A DNA stretch of 64,000 bases, from positions 124,001-188,000 of the forward strand of contig JAIXKI010000004.1 in NCBI GenBank assembly GCA_026936105.1, in the 5' to 3' direction. Shown piece by piece: positions 61,333 through 64,000 of the stretch (position 1 is its first letter; every line of letters begins with the position of its first letter). The notes below the pieces were generated by a model that had not been told where the DNA came from, ran no database searches, and worked only from the letters and a program-made list of their open reading frames with translations. Origin of the DNA: Chitinophagales bacterium. Its GTDB lineage: Bacteria > Bacteroidota > Bacteroidia > Chitinophagales > Chitinophagaceae. Both the position numbers and the translations under genes were made by a program.

Positions 61333-62379
61333 ATGAGATCTAAAAAGTTTTTTCAACGCCTGACTAATTGGGAGCTCTGGAATTTTTATGTATTGTATTT
61401 CCCGATAAGTTTTGTCTGGGCATGGTATTGCATCAAAAGCAGGGCGGTGTGGTTTTTCAGTTCCTCCAATCCCACTATTACCTTCGGTGGTTTTGAAGGT
61501 GAGAGTAAAAGAGAAATGTATGATCAGTTGCCACCGGACTCTTTTCCCAAAACTATTTATATCAATCAGGATCTTTCTTTTGAAGAAGTAAAGAAGATAG
61601 CTTTGCAGGATGCCGGCTTCCGTTATCCTTTTGTTGTAAAACCGGATGTGGGAATGAAAGGAATCTTATTCCGTAAAATTGAGAATGAGGATCAATTTGA
61701 AAAATACCATGAGCGCATCCCGGTGGAATATATCGTTCAGGATCTGGTGGAGAAGCCGGTGGAAGTCAGCGTGTTTTATTACCGACATCCTGCATCTCAA
61801 AATGGGACTATCAGCGGGTTCATTCAAAAAGAGCTTTTAGAAGTTTATGGTGATGGGATAAGCACTTTGTGGGAACTGATCTTAAAACATCCCCGTGCAA
61901 AATTCAGGTTGGAGGAAATGAAACACCGGCATGAGCATCGTCTCGACCGGGTATTACCGAAAGGCCAGCATTTTTACTTGTCCTATGCCGGGAATCACAA
62001 CCGCGGTGCACGGTTCATCAATCTTCACGATGAAATAGATGACCGGTTGCTGAAAGTGTTTGATGAGATCAGTTTATATACCGGACAGTTTTTTTACGGG
62101 AGATACGATATCAAATGTGATTCAATCGAAGATCTGAAAGCGGGAAAAAACTATTCGATCCTGGAATTCAATGGCAGCGGCGCTGAGCCCAACCATATTT
62201 ATGATGCCGGAATTTCCATCTGGGCAGCTTATAAAGAGATCCTGAAGCACTGGAAAGCGCTTTACGAGATCAGCAAGTATAATAACAAGCATGGCACTCC
62301 TTACTGGTCCTATGCTAAAGGGAAAAAGTTCCTGAAACAGGCCAGGCAGCATTTCAAAATGCTGGAGAAATATGATTAG
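61333..62379 (+). CDS. ATP-grasp domain protein of unknown substrate
   Basis: 348 residues. After a short N-terminal hydrophobic stretch (about 18-38, YVLYFPISFVWAWYCI) comes an ATP-grasp fold: FVVKPDVGMKG, VEYIVQDLV, VYGDGISTL, and FNGSGAEPNHIYDAG with metal-binding residues near the C-terminus. ATP-grasp enzymes join a carboxylate to an amine or thiol with ATP. The substrate is not predictable. The N-terminal segment may tether it to the membrane. Confidence 0.8.
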   Translation: MRSKKFFQRLTNWELWNFYVLYFPISFVWAWYCIKSRAVWFFSSSNPTITFGGFEGESKREMYDQLPPDSFPKTIYINQDLSFEEVKKIALQDAGFRYPFVVKPDVGMKGILFRKIENEDQFEKYHERIPVEYIVQDLVEKPVEVSVFYYRHPASQNGTISGFIQKELLEVYGDGISTLWELILKHPRAKFRLEEMKHRHEHRLDRVLPKGQHFYLSYAGNHNRGARFINLHDEIDDRLLKVFDEISLYTGQFFYGRYDIKCDSIEDLKAGKNYSILEFNGSGAEPNHIYDAGISIWAAYKEILKHWKALYEISKYNNKHGTPYWSYAKGKKFLKQARQHFKMLEKYD

Positions 62380-62480
62380 TTGTTTCCGGCCTGCTGCACG
62401 ATCCGGCGAAACTTTTTACTTTATACTCCTTATTTCTTCCTCATTAAATATTTTACGAATTCTTCTTTGAAAGAAATTAT

Positions 62481-63206
62481 ATGCATATTCCCTATTTCGT
62501 ATTTTCGCCCGATATGCCGAAGATCATCAGAATCTTTTTTATAGGAATGTTAGTGAGCTTTCTTGGCTCCCTTCCTTTAGGCACTTTGAATATAGCAGCT
62601 ATGCAAATTTCCATTTCGGAAGGAGTTTACCATGCTATGCTTTTTTCTATAGGATCATTGCTGGTGGAAGTTATTTATGTTCGCATATCCCTGGTGGCAG
62701 TTGACTGGATAAGGAAGCAGAAAAAAATACTGAGGATTCTGGAGTGGGTTACTTTTTTCATTGTACTGGCGCTAGCTGTTTTCAGCTTTGTAGCCGCCAT
62801 GCATCCTTCTAACGGGAAAAACATTGTACTCAGCAGTACTCTTCCGAAACTGGCTTTGGGTGCAGTAATGTCTGCTGTCAATCCGATGCAGATACCTTTC
62901 TGGTTCGGATGGAGTACTATTTTGTTTTCAAAAAATATATTATTGCCGAAGAGCAGTCATTACAATTCATATATCTTTGGAATAGGCCTGGGTACATTTG
63001 CGGGAAATTGCGTATTTATTTTTGGGGGGCGACTTATAGTTGATAAACTGACTTCCAATCAAAGTATTTTAAGCTGGGTGATTGGCGGGATCTTCGCAGT
63101 TACGGCAGTCATTCAATTGATCAGGATATTGATCAAGAAGGATCCTATACACCAGTTGCACAAGCCTGAAGAAGTAGTGCCTGATTTTGAAAAAAAACTT
63201 TTTTAA
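62481..63206 (+). CDS. LysE family exporter
   Basis: 241 residues; the ATG at 62514 (MPKIIRIFFIGML) would also work and is close to a -7-like TATTTTCG at about 62500. Six helices with the LysE pattern GMLVSFLGSLPLGTLNIAAMQISISEG and a C-terminal half of similar arrangement. LysE/RhtB proteins export amino acids or small metabolites through the inner membrane. The DinB gene begins 18 bp later and is likely co-transcribed. Confidence 0.85.
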   Translation: MHIPYFVFSPDMPKIIRIFFIGMLVSFLGSLPLGTLNIAAMQISISEGVYHAMLFSIGSLLVEVIYVRISLVAVDWIRKQKKILRILEWVTFFIVLALAVFSFVAAMHPSNGKNIVLSSTLPKLALGAVMSAVNPMQIPFWFGWSTILFSKNILLPKSSHYNSYIFGIGLGTFAGNCVFIFGGRLIVDKLTSNQSILSWVIGGIFAVTAVIQLIRILIKKDPIHQLHKPEEVVPDFEKKLF

Positions 63207-63224
63207 TCAAAAAATTTAAAAGCC

Positions 63225-63719
63225 ATGGCGGTTAAAGAATCATTCCTTGCTGAACTCAGGTATGAATCCGGTATGACCAAAAAAATACTGGAACGTGTTC
63301 CATTTGATAAAAAAGAATGGAAGCCACATGAAAAATCAATGACCATTGGCAGACTCGCCACTCATATTGCCGAACTGCCGCATTGGGTAAATGATATCGT
63401 TGGCTCTGATGAGTATGATTTTGCAGGCAGGCCTTACAATCCGCGGACAGCCACGAACCCGGAAGAATTGACCGCCATCTTTCAAGAAAGTTTGGATACA
63501 GCCATTAATGCACTGGAAAATACCAGTGATGAAGTATTGAACGGCAGCTTTAAACTGAGGCAAGGTGATTTCGTGATCTTTGAATTACCCAAAAAAGTTG
63601 CCATACGGAATATGACAATGAATCATATTGTTCACCACCGTGGCCAGTTGTCTGTTTACCTGAGGTTATTGAATGTTCCGGTGCCGGGAATCTATGGTCC
63701 GAGTGCGGATGAGAGATAA
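63225..63719 (+). CDS. DinB family protein, copy 2
   Basis: 164 residues. Like the protein at 18438 it has KKEWKPHEKSMTIGRLATHIAEL, NHIVHHRGQLSVYLRLL and the end NVPVPGIYGPSADE; the His residues form the family's metal site. The two copies are 45 kb apart in the window, so they are paralogues or separately kept members of one subgroup. A transferase role is inferred from the family. Confidence 0.85.
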   Translation: MAVKESFLAELRYESGMTKKILERVPFDKKEWKPHEKSMTIGRLATHIAELPHWVNDIVGSDEYDFAGRPYNPRTATNPEELTAIFQESLDTAINALENTSDEVLNGSFKLRQGDFVIFELPKKVAIRNMTMNHIVHHRGQLSVYLRLLNVPVPGIYGPSADER

Positions 63720-63779
63720 GGATGTTCCAGGCAACAAATCCGTATCATTTTCGGCGATCGTCATTTTTAAAATAATAAT

Positions 63780-64000
63780 ATGGCTGCCCCCAACCAACTA
63801 AACCGTTCTCTCGGACTACGACTCGTGATTGTTGTAGTCATAGGTAATATCATCGGGTCGGGAGTTTATAAAAAAGTGGCTCCTATGGCCGATGTGCTTC
63901 ATTCTTCCGGATGGGTATTGTTATGCTGGATATTAGGAGGGATCATCAGTCTGTTCGGGGCGTTGTGTAATGCGGAAGTGGCAGGCTTACTGGCCAATAC
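63780..64000 (+). CDS. APC-family amino acid permease, N-terminal part (cut by window end)
   Basis: The first 73 codons read MAAPNQLNRSLGLRLVIVVV and then IGNIIGSGVYKKVAPMADVLHSSG, the APC-superfamily start with the GxG substrate-binding turn in helix one. Helix two follows (WVLLCWILGGIISLFGALCNAEV), where the Glu is conserved. The gene continues beyond position 64000, so no length or substrate can be given. Confidence 0.8.
   Translation, partial: MAAPNQLNRSLGLRLVIVVVIGNIIGSGVYKKVAPMADVLHSSGWVLLCWILGGIISLFGALCNAEVAGLLAN

Noticed and set aside
1-64000. CRISPR array
   Set aside because: No run of short direct repeats with regular spacers was seen on either strand.
1-64000. Prophage or integrative conjugative element
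   Set aside because: No phage structural, terminase, relaxase or integrase genes were seen, and the accessory zone is limited to 27-41 kb.

Overview
The window reads as chromosomal DNA of a Bacteroidota bacterium, most likely from the Chitinophagaceae/Sphingobacteriia side. Reasons: many genes are preceded by the Bacteroidota -7 element TAnnTTTG rather than by Shine-Dalgarno sites; the gene order miaB / sigma-54 activator / lptE / TPR protein / secG is typical of the phylum; and WG-repeat, DUF4142, DUF2249 and REP-associated transposase (RAYT) genes are present. This assignment comes from gene content and motifs only.

Layout. 1-7.9 kb: an unknown secreted/CHASE2-like pair, a diheme cytochrome c, a SET-domain protein, an M49-like metallopeptidase and a phosphodiesterase-like enzyme. 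8-18.4 kb: two close AhpD-like (CMD) paralogues, DoxX, a ClC channel with CBS domains, a TehA/SLAC1-type anion channel, an Fsr-type MFS exporter, an FTR1 iron permease fused to cytochrome c, and a group II PLP decarboxylase. 18.4-27 kb: a minus-strand series of small metabolic and stress genes (DinB, thioredoxin, thiol methyltransferase, PEP-mutase family, YceI, tandem DUF2249, SDR, MFS, lipoate ligase, and a PPOX-UbiA fusion). 27-31.8 kb: Sel1- and WG-repeat proteins, then an accessory zone with repeats and a RAYT gene broken by two stop codons.

31.8-40.7 kb is the most interesting part: a minus-strand operon of XRE regulator, type III methyltransferase (Mod), PHP-domain/SMC-like ATPase, AlbA_2/RecG-like protein and type III restriction helicase-nuclease (Res). 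Its genes overlap by 4 bp or lie about 11 bp apart. A palindromic operator overlaps the promoter, and the whole island is bracketed by two related hairpin elements with shared A/T-rich tails in inverted orientation. Mod also carries, in its linker, a short stretch that looks like the RuvC-I motif of Cas9. I read this as a type III restriction-modification locus with two embedded extra genes, a candidate composite anti-phage system.

41-45 kb: a LysR-type regulator split by a frameshift at an A10 run, followed by an MmgE/PrpD - phosphosulfolactate synthase (ComA) - CMD operon with a clear promoter and terminator. 45-52.5 kb: pncB, DUF2269, an ECF sigma factor, a cupredoxin/DUF4142 pair, an M13 peptidase, a SpoU methyltransferase and a DUF1810 protein. 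52.6-59.1 kb: the cell-envelope and tRNA-modification block (miaB to yihY). 59-64 kb: tRNA-Gly(CCC), a CCG-domain iron-sulfur protein, an ATP-grasp protein, a LysE exporter, a second DinB protein, and the start of an APC permease cut by the window end.
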